DNA from: Magnetococcales bacterium
GTDB taxonomy: Bacteria; Pseudomonadota; Magnetococcia; Magnetococcales; Magnetaquicoccaceae
NCBI GenBank assembly: GCA_015231375.1
Contig: JADGBT010000033.1
Coordinates: forward strand, 1-41,717
Length of the DNA stretch: 41,717 nucleotides
Reading direction: 5' to 3'
A model generated the notes under the pieces. It was not told where the DNA came from, ran no database searches, and saw only the letters and a list, made by a program, of their open reading frames with translations. Of the stretch, positions 27,095-34,483 are shown in pieces. The position numbers and the translations under genes are program-made. Within the stretch, counting starts at the first letter, position 1. Each line of letters begins with the position of its first letter.

Positions 27095-27481
27095 ATGATT
27101 GACATGTGGAGCCGATTGCCTTACAAAAACACCCCCATGACCATTGATACCTTTCCCAATCCCAACCCGAATCGCGACTACCGGATCGACATGACCTGTC
27201 CGGAGTTCACCTGCGTCTGCCCCAAGACCGGGCAGCCGGATTTTGCCGAGATTCGCATCTCCTACATTCCGGACGCCCAGTGTCTGGAGCTGAAATCCCT
27301 CAAGATCTACTTGTGGAGTTATCGGGATCAGGGGGCGTTTCACGAGGCGGTGACCAATCGTATTCTCGACGATCTGGTGGCTGCGGTCGCGCCCCGTTCC
27401 ATGACCGTCACGGGGGCGTTCAATGTGCGCGGAGGCATCACGACCGTGGTGACGGTGCATCACGGTCGGGCGGCCTCCTGA
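27095..27481 (+). CDS. queF: NADPH-dependent 7-cyano-7-deazaguanine reductase, short type
   Basis: This 128-residue protein reduces preQ0 to preQ1, the last free-base step before queuosine insertion into tRNA. Motifs are [19 protein letters not shown], the catalytic Cys in CPKTGQPDF, the NADPH-binding [10 protein letters not shown], and [13 protein letters not shown] with the substrate Glu. Its single domain fits the short QueF class. The start is uncertain: no ribosome site precedes ATG 27095, 27104 or 27137. The longest of these covers the conserved N-terminal arm. No preQ1 riboswitch was recognised upstream. It converges with secB, 17 bases away. Confidence 0.88.
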   Translation: MIDMWSRLPYKNTPMTIDTFPNPNPNRDYRIDMTCPEFTCVCPKTGQPDFAEIRISYIPDAQCLELKSLKIYLWSYRDQGAFHEAVTNRILDDLVAAVAPRSMTVTGAFNVRGGITTVVTVHHGRAAS

Positions 27482-27498
27482 CACCATTCTGAAATCCC

Positions 27499-27969
27499 TC
27501 ACGCCTCTGCCGCAGCCTGCTGACGGGCCTGTTGCTGGAGCTGTTGCTGGTACAGCGCCACAAAATTGATCGGATCCAGCACCACGGGTTTGAAGCCCCC
27601 TTCGGTCACCAGATCGGCCACCAGATGGCGCACATAGGGAAACAGGATGTTGGGACATTCGATTCCCAGCGTGGGCGCGATGTGTTCCCGGGGAATGTTG
27701 CGCAGCAAGAACAATCCGCCGTAGGTCACATCCACCAAAAACAGCACGTTGTCTTTCAGGTGGACCTTCACGGTCACGTGCAGGATCGCTTCGAAGTGTT
27801 CCGGTCCTTTCTGGACGGCGTTGGTTTCCAGTTGGAACTCCATCTGCGGCTCTCCGGCTTCGCGGAACATTTCCGGAGTGTTGGGACTCTCGAAGGAGAG
27901 ATCTTTCAGATAGAGCTTTTCGACGTGAAAGGCCGGTTGACCGGGGGGTGGGGAAGTTTCGTCCGCCAT
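27499..27969 (-). CDS. secB: Protein-export chaperone SecB
   Basis: This 156-residue protein begins with a short Pro-rich arm, then the SecB core: KLYLKDLSFESPNTP, FHVEK, VTYGGLFLL and a C-terminal half with CPNILFPYVRHLVADL, then GGFKPVVLDPINF. It ends in a Gln/Ala-rich tail that normally carries SecA-binding residues. SecB tetramers hold pre-proteins unfolded for SecA and the Sec translocon. The ATG at 27969 is the first start. It is monocistronic, with ispH upstream on the same strand, about 100 bases away. Confidence 0.96.
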   Translation of the reverse strand: MADETSPPPGQPAFHVEKLYLKDLSFESPNTPEMFREAGEPQMEFQLETNAVQKGPEHFEAILHVTVKVHLKDNVLFLVDVTYGGLFLLRNIPREHIAPTLGIECPNILFPYVRHLVADLVTEGGFKPVVLDPINFVALYQQQLQQQARQQAAAEA

Positions 27970-28068
27970 GGAATGATCTGCCTTGCAAAAGGGGTCGTGG
28001 ATCGGTGAATCGGCCTTGAGTCGAGGCCGACCTTCTTATGATCCCTTCGTGGGTGACAAGTCAAGTCT

Positions 28069-28995
28069 TCACGGTCGGGTCAACTCTTTGGGCAAGGGAA
28101 AGATCAGGGTCTCTTTGGAGACCGCCAGGGTTTCCACCCGTTCGATGTGGGGGTGCAGCCGTTGCAGCAGTTCGTCCACCAGGATCTCCGGCGCCGAGGC
28201 TCCGGCGGTCACGCCCAGTTGTCGGACCCCTTCCAGCCACTCTTCCTGAACATCTTGCGCCGACTCGATCAGATAGGCGCGCGTTCCGGCCCGTTCCGCC
28301 ACTTCCCGCAGACGATTGGAGTTGCTGCTGTTGGGCGCGCCCAGCACGAAGATCAGATCGCACTGTTGCGCCAGGGATTTGACCGCGTTCTGGCGGTTCT
28401 GGGTGGCGTAGCAGATGTCTTCGCGCGTTGGACCCAGAATGTCCGGAAAGCGTGCTTTCAGTCCCTGGATGACCGAGGCGGTTTCGTCCATGGACAAGGT
28501 GGTCTGGGTGACGTAGGCGGTCGGGGTTTCGGGTCCGAAGGGCAGGGTGTCGAGTTCTTCGGTGCGGCTGACCACGGTCATGCGTCCCGGCGGCAGTTGA
28601 CCCATGGTCCCTTCCACCTCCGGGTGACCCTTGTGGCCGATCAGAATCACGCGGCGGCCCTCCTGGTCCCGTCGTTCCGCCTCCCGGTGTACCTTGTCCA
28701 CCAGCGGGCAGGTGGCGTCCAGAATGCGCAATGGACGTTGGCGGCCTTCTTCTTTCACCTGTTTGGAGACCCCATGGGCCGAAAAGATCGCCACCGCTCC
28801 ATCCGGGATTTCGTCCAGTTCGTGGACGAATACGGCGCCTTTTTGTTTCAGGGACTCCACCACCCAGCGGTTGTGGACGATTTCATGACGCACGTAAATC
28901 GGTGGAGGAAAGGTTGCCAGGGCCCGTTCCACGATGGCGATGGCCCGTTCCACTCCGGCGCAAAAACCCCGTGGTTCGGCGAGCAGGATGTTCAT
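28069..28995 (-). CDS. ispH: 4-hydroxy-3-methylbut-2-enyl diphosphate reductase IspH
   Basis: This 308-residue iron-sulfur enzyme catalyses the last step of the MEP pathway, making IPP and DMAPP. Three cluster cysteines are visible in GFCAGV (about residue 12), DATCPLV (about 96) and DICYATQNRQ (about 197). AHGVSK and GAPNSSNSNRL form the substrate pocket. The ATG at 28995 gives the conserved MNILLAEPRGFCAGV start. The upstream 300 bases hold a hairpin-flanked AT-rich element, so its promoter may have been reshaped by that insertion. Confidence 0.96.
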   Translation of the reverse strand: MNILLAEPRGFCAGVERAIAIVERALATFPPPIYVRHEIVHNRWVVESLKQKGAVFVHELDEIPDGAVAIFSAHGVSKQVKEEGRQRPLRILDATCPLVDKVHREAERRDQEGRRVILIGHKGHPEVEGTMGQLPPGRMTVVSRTEELDTLPFGPETPTAYVTQTTLSMDETASVIQGLKARFPDILGPTREDICYATQNRQNAVKSLAQQCDLIFVLGAPNSSNSNRLREVAERAGTRAYLIESAQDVQEEWLEGVRQLGVTAGASAPEILVDELLQRLHPHIERVETLAVSKETLIFPLPKELTRP

Positions 28996-29017
28996 GGCGT
29001 GTGTGTTTCCGATGTTG

Positions 29018-29075
29018 ACAAACCATTGAAAAAAAAGAGGGGGTCTGGGGGATTCATCCCCCAGGGTTTTGACTT
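29018..29075 (+). repeat. Dispersed hairpin element, copy C
   Basis: AACCATTG, an A-run, then GAGGGGGTCTGGGGGATTCAT and CCCCCAGGGTTTTGAC, with CTGGGGGAT pairing to ATCCCCCAG (29046-29065). It is the same orientation as copy A and lies just upstream of ispH. Its inverted partner is copy D at 29240-29292. A short TTTGAT-type tandem (29071-29098) follows. Confidence 0.8.
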
Positions 29076-29117
29076 TGATTTTGATTTTGACTTTGATTGT
29101 GGCTTGATGCGCGCTGC

Positions 29118-29146
29118 GCTTTTTTCGCAAAAGGCGCGAAAAAAGC
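29118..29146. repeat. Perfect 11-bp inverted repeat inside the AT-rich segment
   Basis: GCTTTTTTCGC (29118-29128) and GCGAAAAAAGC (29136-29146) form a perfect 11-bp stem with a 7-base loop. It lies between copies C and D, in a segment clearly more AT-rich than the surrounding genes. No gene is visible between C and D. Confidence 0.7.
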
Positions 29147-29239
29147 TTGTGTAAAAGCGCGCAAAGGCAAAAAATTTTAAAATAATAAGATTTTAATTTT
29201 AGAAGATTGAAAGGACTGAATGATTTAATGATTAAAGGC

Positions 29240-29292
29240 AAAGTCCTGGGGAATGAATTCCCCAGACCCCTTCTTTTTTTTCAATGGTTGGA
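29240..29292 (-). repeat. Dispersed hairpin element, copy D (inverted relative to C)
   Basis: AAAGTCCTGGGGAATGAATT, then CCCCAGACCCC, TTC, a T-run and CAATGGTTGG. CTGGGGAAT pairs with ATTCCCCAG (29246-29265). It is the reverse complement arrangement of copy C. It begins 6 bases after the pyrD stop codon and may act as its terminator. Confidence 0.8.
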
Positions 29293-29298
29293 TGGATT

Positions 29299-30252
29299 TC
29301 AGGTTTGGTGGGGTTGGAGGGTTCCGGTCAGTTGCGCGGGAGAATCCAAACCCCGCTCCTGAAGATAGGCTTTCAACCCGGCGACAATCTCCCCGGCCAC
29401 CAACGGCGACTGGAACAACGCCGTGCCCACCCCCACCGCCATGGCTCCCACCATCAAAAATTCCACCGCATCCCGGGCCGTGCCGATTCCCCCCTGACCG
29501 ATGATCGGAATCCCCAAAGGAGCCGCCACTTCACGCACCCGCCACACCTGCAACAAAGCCGCAGGCTTGATGGCCGCACCCGACAATCCACCCTGAACGT
29601 TCCCCAGAATCGGACGCCCGCAACGCCAATCCACCGCCATGCCCATGAACGTGTTCACCGCCGAAATGATATCGGTCCCGGCCTCGATCACCGCCCGCGC
29701 CACCACCCGAATGTCGGTGACATTGGGAGACAACTTGGTGATGATCGGCTTGCTCGTGGCCCGCCGCACCCCTGCCACCACCCGCGCCGCCATCACCGGA
29801 TCCGCACCGAAGGCCACCCCTCCCTCCTTCACATTGGGACAGGAGATGTTGATCTCGATGGCCGCCACCCCCGTGGCGTCGAACACCCGCGCCACCTCGG
29901 CATACTCCTCCACCGTGGAACCGGCGATGTTGGCGATGAAACGGGTCGGCCAATGCTGAATGCGTGGCCAGATCACCTCCGCCACATGCCGCGCGCCGGG
30001 ATTCTGCAACCCAATGGCGTTGAGCATGCCCGCCGGAGTTTCCGCCACCCTCGGAGGGGGATTGCCCTCCTTGGGCTTGAGGGTGGTCCCCTTCAGACAG
30101 ATGGCCCCCACCTGGGAGAAATCGAATCCCTCCACTCCCGCCAACTCTTCCCCGAATCCCGCGCAGCCGGACAACAACATCACCGGATTGGCCAGGGTCA
30201 GACCCGCCAACTTCACCTCCAGACCGGACATCCCCCCAGCGCCTGGATTCAT
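29299..30252 (-). CDS. pyrD: Dihydroorotate dehydrogenase, class 1
   Basis: This 317-residue flavoprotein oxidises dihydroorotate to orotate in pyrimidine synthesis. Class 1 is indicated by the catalytic Cys in NISCPNVKEGG; class 2 enzymes have Ser. FMN-binding elements include NPVMLLSGCAGFG, KLSPNVTD and GQGGIGTARDAVEF. It is most like the 1B (NAD-linked) subtype, whose partner PyrK is not in the window. The ATG at 30252 overlaps the stop of the phosphohexomutase gene (ATGA). It is the last gene of a five-gene operon. Confidence 0.93.
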   Translation of the reverse strand: MNPGAGGMSGLEVKLAGLTLANPVMLLSGCAGFGEELAGVEGFDFSQVGAICLKGTTLKPKEGNPPPRVAETPAGMLNAIGLQNPGARHVAEVIWPRIQHWPTRFIANIAGSTVEEYAEVARVFDATGVAAIEINISCPNVKEGGVAFGADPVMAARVVAGVRRATSKPIITKLSPNVTDIRVVARAVIEAGTDIISAVNTFMGMAVDWRCGRPILGNVQGGLSGAAIKPAALLQVWRVREVAAPLGIPIIGQGGIGTARDAVEFLMVGAMAVGVGTALFQSPLVAGEIVAGLKAYLQERGLDSPAQLTGTLQPHQT

Positions 30253-31646
30253 GCGGGTTGCCACGCCGGGAACGCCACCCCTTCGGCGGCCAGCAGACCC
30301 GCCAGATCGCTCAGAATGGCCATCAGCCGCTCCTGACTCTGGGCTTCGGCTCGGGCCACCAGAATCGGTTGCGTGTTGGAAACCCGCAACAACCACCAGC
30401 CGTCCGCCACCCGCACCCGGGCGCCGTCGATGTCGTTCAGATCCGCTCCCGCATCCCGCAACCGGACCAGAATCCGCTCCATGATCGCGAATTTCTGCTC
30501 GTCCGGACAGGGAATGCGCAATTCCGGCGAGGCGAAGGTCTCCGGCAGATCCGCCAACTCGTCCATCAACGCCCCGTTCCGGGCCACGGCCAACTCCAAA
30601 AGCCGCATGGCCGCGTACAAGGCATCGTCGAACCCGTGATACCGGTCCGCGAAAAACAGATGTCCGCTCATCTCGCCCGCCAGCGGCGCGCCGGTTTCAC
30701 GCATTTTGTTCTTGATCAAAGAGTGACCGGTCTTCCACATGATCGGTTCGCCCCCGGCCTTGGCCACCGCGTCGAACAGCCGCTGGGAACACTTCACATC
30801 CCCGATCACCGCCGCTCCCGGATCCTTCGCCAGAATGTCGCGGGCGAACAGGATCATCAGCATGTCCCCCCACAAAATGCGACCGCTCGCATCCATGGCC
30901 CCGATCCGATCCCCGTCCCCGTCGAAGGCGATGCCCAGTTCCGCGCCCGTGGCCCGCATGCGCTCCGCCATGGCCACCAGATTCTTCGGCTCCGTGGGGT
31001 CCGGATGGTGATTGGGAAAGGTGCCATCGACTTCCGCGAACAACACTTCCCCATGCACCCCGGGAAGACGTCGCAAAATCTCTTCGGCCACCACCCCGGT
31101 GGCGCCGTTGCCACAATCCAGAATCACCTTCAAGGGGCGACCCGGCTGGAAATCCCCCGTGATCCGCTCCACATAGGTGGCCAGGAGATCATGCTTTTCC
31201 TGGCTTCCCCCCGGCAGCAGCGGATGATCCCCGGCCTCCAGTCGCCGCTTCAACGCCTGAATCTCCGCCCCGAATACCGCCTTTCCGGCCCGCATCATCT
31301 TGATGCCGTTGTGATCCGACGGATTGTGACTGCCGGTGATCATGATGCCCGCGTCGGTTTTCAGGTGATAGGTGGCGAAATACAACGCCGGCGTGGGCGC
31401 CAGTCCGATGTCGATGGCGCGCATGCCCCCTTCCACCAGTCCCTGGATCAGCCCCTGCGCCAGGGCCGGCGACGACAGACGCCCATCCCGTCCCACCGCC
31501 ACGGACAGCCCTTCCCGACGGCTTTCCGCCCGCAGATGGGCCGCGAAGGTGCGACCGAGATCCCGGAACAGCTCCACCGACAGATCCCGACCCATGACGC
31601 CCCGAATGTCGTATTCCCGAAAAATGAACGGATTGATCGCACTCAT
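30249..31646 (-). CDS. Phosphomannomutase/phosphoglucomutase (AlgC type)
   Basis: This 465-residue alpha-D-phosphohexomutase starts FIFREYDIRGVMG and carries the catalytic phosphoserine in TGSHNPSDHNG (about residue 107). The metal loop is DGDGDR, the sugar-binding loop is GEMSGHLFF, and the C-terminal phosphate loop RVSNTQP. It interconverts glucose or mannose 6- and 1-phosphates. Next to galU and ugd it most likely supplies glucose-1-phosphate for UDP-glucose. The ATG at 31646 fits the conserved N-terminus; it starts 2 bases after the ugd stop. Confidence 0.94.
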   Translation of the reverse strand: MSAINPFIFREYDIRGVMGRDLSVELFRDLGRTFAAHLRAESRREGLSVAVGRDGRLSSPALAQGLIQGLVEGGMRAIDIGLAPTPALYFATYHLKTDAGIMITGSHNPSDHNGIKMMRAGKAVFGAEIQALKRRLEAGDHPLLPGGSQEKHDLLATYVERITGDFQPGRPLKVILDCGNGATGVVAEEILRRLPGVHGEVLFAEVDGTFPNHHPDPTEPKNLVAMAERMRATGAELGIAFDGDGDRIGAMDASGRILWGDMLMILFARDILAKDPGAAVIGDVKCSQRLFDAVAKAGGEPIMWKTGHSLIKNKMRETGAPLAGEMSGHLFFADRYHGFDDALYAAMRLLELAVARNGALMDELADLPETFASPELRIPCPDEQKFAIMERILVRLRDAGADLNDIDGARVRVADGWWLLRVSNTQPILVARAEAQSQERLMAILSDLAGLLAAEGVAFPAWQPA

Positions 31647-31648
31647 GC

Positions 31649-32968
31649 TCAACGCCCCACACAGACATAATGAAATCCGGCCCGGCGCATCGGCTCCGGA
31701 TCGTAGATGTTGCGGAAATCGCAAAACAGATACCGCCCGTCGGGCCGCGCCCGCATGCCGGAACGGATCGTTACCAGATCCAGATTGCGGAACTGGTTCC
31801 ACTCGGTGAGAATCAATACCAGATCAACGTCGCGACAGGCGGTATAGGCGTCGGTGGTGAAGGTGACCCCCTCCGGGAAGTGGTCCTTGGCCTGACCACG
31901 GATTTCCGGATCAAAGGCGATCACCGTGGCCCCCAGCCGCACCAGCTCCGGCAGGATCACCAGCGATGGGGCGTCGCGCATGTCGTCGGTGTTGGGCTTG
32001 AAGGTCAAGCCCAACACGCCGATGGTCAAGCCGGTCAGGTCGCCTCCGGCGGCCCGGAGAATCTTTTCCACCATGCGCCGTTTCTGACGGGCGTTGGCCG
32101 CCACCACCGCCTCGACGATGGTGATCGGCTCCTGGTGTTCCTCGGCGGTGTGGACCAGGGCCTGGGTATCCTTGGGAAAACACGATCCCCCGTACCCCGG
32201 ACCCGGATGCAGGAACTTGCCGCCGATGCGCCGGTCCAGTCCCATGCCCCGCGCCACATGATGCACATCCGCTCCCACCGATTCGCACAGATTGGCGATC
32301 TGGTTGATGAACATGATCTTGGTGGCCAGAAAGGCGTTGGAGGCGTATTTGGTCAACTCGGCGGTGGGAATGTTGGTGATCAGGATCGGGGTTTCGATCA
32401 GATACAAGGGACGGTACAGGCTCTTGAGCACGTCGATGGCGCGGGAGTCCTCCACGCCGATCACCACCCGGTCCGGTCGCATGAAATCCTCGATGGCCGA
32501 CCCTTCCCGCAGAAATTCCGGATTGGAGGCCATGGCGAAATCGGCGTCGGGGTTTTCCTCCCGGATGGCTGCGGCGATGCGCGCTCCGGTGCCCACCGGC
32601 ACCGTGGATTTGGTGACCACCACCGTGAATCCCTTGAGATGGCGCGCGATCTGGCGGGCCGCCGCAAAGACGTATTGCAGATCCGCCGCGCCGTCGCCGC
32701 GCCGCTCCGGCGTGCCCACGGCGATGAAGACCGCCTCGCTCTTTTCGACGGCGGAGGCCAGATCGGTGGTGAACTCCAACCGACCCGCCTGGGCGTTGCG
32801 CAGCACCAGTCGATCCAGTCCCGGTTCGTAAATCGGGATGATCCCCTGGCGCAGACGGTTGATCTTGTCGGCGTCGGAATCGACGCAGATGACCTGAACC
32901 CCGAACTCGGAAAAGCAGGCTCCGGAAACCAGGCCCACATATCCGGCACCGATCATGGTGATGCGCAT
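31649..32968 (-). CDS. ugd: UDP-glucose 6-dehydrogenase
   Basis: This 439-residue enzyme oxidises UDP-glucose to UDP-glucuronate with two NAD. The N-terminal Rossmann motif is GAGYVGLVSG, the catalytic cysteine lies in GYGGSCFPKDTQAL, and the substrate-binding region has FLREGSAIEDF. It ends LFCDFRNIYDPE, as in the family. UDP-glucuronate is a precursor for polysaccharides and lipid A modification. It sits between galU (15 bases upstream) and the phosphohexomutase gene, giving a complete local route to UDP-glucuronate. Confidence 0.95.
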   Translation of the reverse strand: MRITMIGAGYVGLVSGACFSEFGVQVICVDSDADKINRLRQGIIPIYEPGLDRLVLRNAQAGRLEFTTDLASAVEKSEAVFIAVGTPERRGDGAADLQYVFAAARQIARHLKGFTVVVTKSTVPVGTGARIAAAIREENPDADFAMASNPEFLREGSAIEDFMRPDRVVIGVEDSRAIDVLKSLYRPLYLIETPILITNIPTAELTKYASNAFLATKIMFINQIANLCESVGADVHHVARGMGLDRRIGGKFLHPGPGYGGSCFPKDTQALVHTAEEHQEPITIVEAVVAANARQKRRMVEKILRAAGGDLTGLTIGVLGLTFKPNTDDMRDAPSLVILPELVRLGATVIAFDPEIRGQAKDHFPEGVTFTTDAYTACRDVDLVLILTEWNQFRNLDLVTIRSGMRARPDGRYLFCDFRNIYDPEPMRRAGFHYVCVGR

Positions 32969-32983
32969 GTGTGTGTGAATCCT

Positions 32984-33904
32984 CTATGGCCGTGAGGGTG
33001 AGAGCTCGCGGGCGAGCAACTCGCCGAGAAAGGGCAGCAGACGTTCCCGGATCTGGGGGCGTTGCAGGGAGAGGGCCACATTGGCCATCTGGAAGCCCAC
33101 CTTGTCTCCGCAGTCGAAGCGGGTGCCCCGGAAACGATAGGCGTAGACCGCCTGTTTTTCCAGCAGCGCGGCGATGGCGTCGGTCAACTGCACCTCGCCT
33201 CCCACCCCCTGATGACGGCGTTCCAGATAGTGGAAAATCTCCGGCGTCAGGATGTAGCGACCGATCACCGCCAGATTGGATGGGGCGGCTTCGGCCAGGG
33301 GTTTTTCCACCAGTCCTTCCACCTGGATGCAACGACTGGCCTCCGAGGTGGTGTCCACCTCCCGATCCAGCGGAGCCACGATGCCGTATTTGCTGGTCTG
33401 TTCCGCGTCCACGGGCATCACCGCCACGATGGAGGATTGACGCTGCTCGAATTCGCGCGCCATCTGGGCCAGCACCGGTTCGTCGCCGCCGGTATCGATC
33501 AGGTCGTCCGGCAGGATCACCGCGAACGGTTCATTGCCCACCACGTTGCGACCGCACCACACCGCGTGACCCAGGCCCAGCGGTCGGTTCTGACGGGTGT
33601 ACAGCAAGGTGCCCGCCGCCTCCGGAATGGTGGAACGGGCCTCGGCCAGCAGATCGTCCTTGCCACGGGCGATCAGGGTCTCTTCGAGTTCCGGGGAGTG
33701 GTCGAAATGATCCTCCAGGATTTTCTTGCCCCGTCCGGTGACAAAGACGATTCGCTCCATGCCGGCGGCCCACGCCTCTTCCACCGCATACTGGATGAGG
33801 GGCTTGTCCACCACCGGAAGCATCTCTTTGGGAAGGGTTTTGGTGGCGGGCAGGAAACGGGTTCCCAGGCCCGCCACGGGAATGACGACCGTGCGCAGTT
33901 TCAT
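32984..33904 (-). CDS. galU: UTP-glucose-1-phosphate uridylyltransferase
   Basis: This 306-residue nucleotidyltransferase makes UDP-glucose from UTP and glucose-1-phosphate. It opens with VIPVAGLGTRFLPATKTLPK, the pyrophosphorylase signature with the GxGTR and catalytic Lys regions. Further GalU motifs are PEEMLPVVDKPLIQ-like EMLPVVDKPLIQYA, PLGLGHAVWC, FAVILPDDLI and VEKP. Its ATG at 33904 overlaps the last base of the cytochrome-c gene stop (TAATG). The galU-ugd order is common in polysaccharide loci. Confidence 0.95.
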   Translation of the reverse strand: MKLRTVVIPVAGLGTRFLPATKTLPKEMLPVVDKPLIQYAVEEAWAAGMERIVFVTGRGKKILEDHFDHSPELEETLIARGKDDLLAEARSTIPEAAGTLLYTRQNRPLGLGHAVWCGRNVVGNEPFAVILPDDLIDTGGDEPVLAQMAREFEQRQSSIVAVMPVDAEQTSKYGIVAPLDREVDTTSEASRCIQVEGLVEKPLAEAAPSNLAVIGRYILTPEIFHYLERRHQGVGGEVQLTDAIAALLEKQAVYAYRFRGTRFDCGDKVGFQMANVALSLQRPQIRERLLPFLGELLARELSPSRP

Positions 33905-34314
33905 TAGTCGTTTTTGGCTCCCTGGTTGACCCAGTTGCGCAGAATTTCGATTTCGCAGGTGGTGAGTCGTTTGCGGTTGTGGGGCATGCGGATGCCGGCT
34001 CGGCCTTCCACCAGCACGTTCAGGTTGCTGACCATGGCATTGCCGGGAATCACCACCGGTCCGAACCGGGTGCCGCGCATCAGGCCCTCATAGTTTTCCA
34101 GGTTGAGACCGGAAAAGGCCACGCCGGGGGCACCGGTCTTGTGACACTCCAGGCAACGGTTTTGCAGAATGGGGAAAACATCCTCGGAGAAGGTCACACG
34201 TCCAGCGGGAGCCGGGGCGGTTGCGGCGGCCCATCCCGAATCTGCGGTCAGTGTCAGACCCATCCCCAGCAGGGCACCGATCGACCAGAGCGTGAAGCGA
34301 GAACGATTGCGCAT
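33904..34314 (-). CDS. Secreted c-type cytochrome (PSCyt1-like)
   Basis: This 136-residue protein has a signal peptide (about 1-30, ending near GWAAA) and a single heme site CLECH (about residues 60-64). Its context, FSEDVFPILQNRCLECH...GLNLENYEGLMRG, matches planctomycete-type cytochrome c domains. A later MPHN offers a candidate axial Met. The ATG at 34314 has AAGGGA 7 bases upstream. It is the first gene of the galU-ugd-phosphohexomutase-pyrD operon, an unexpected partner for sugar-nucleotide genes. The electron donor and acceptor are unknown. Confidence 0.8.
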   Translation of the reverse strand: MRNRSRFTLWSIGALLGMGLTLTADSGWAAATAPAPAGRVTFSEDVFPILQNRCLECHKTGAPGVAFSGLNLENYEGLMRGTRFGPVVIPGNAMVSNLNVLVEGRAGIRMPHNRKRLTTCEIEILRNWVNQGAKND

Positions 34315-34483
34315 GTTTTTGTCCCTTTCTTTATTTTTTGCTGTTGTTGACGTGCCTTCTGCTTCTGCTGGCCCTTTGAGTCGGGTCGAATTCCGAGCAT
34401 GTGGTCTGGATTTTAACATGCTTTCGACCCGCGCGCGACGACAATCATGCGTGTGGACCAGGGGAATTCCGGCGTATGGGCAT

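Noticed and set aside
27095-27140. preQ1 riboswitch upstream of queF
   Set aside because: No preQ1-type hairpin with A-rich tail could be recognised in the leader.
29071-29098. CRISPR or tandem array in the TTTGAT repeats
   Set aside because: It is only four short units with no spacers; a simple slippage tract.
28996-29298. A small protein gene within the AT-rich segment upstream of ispH
   Set aside because: The only frames are short extensions of ispH or low-complexity repeats without a ribosome site; the element explanation fits better.
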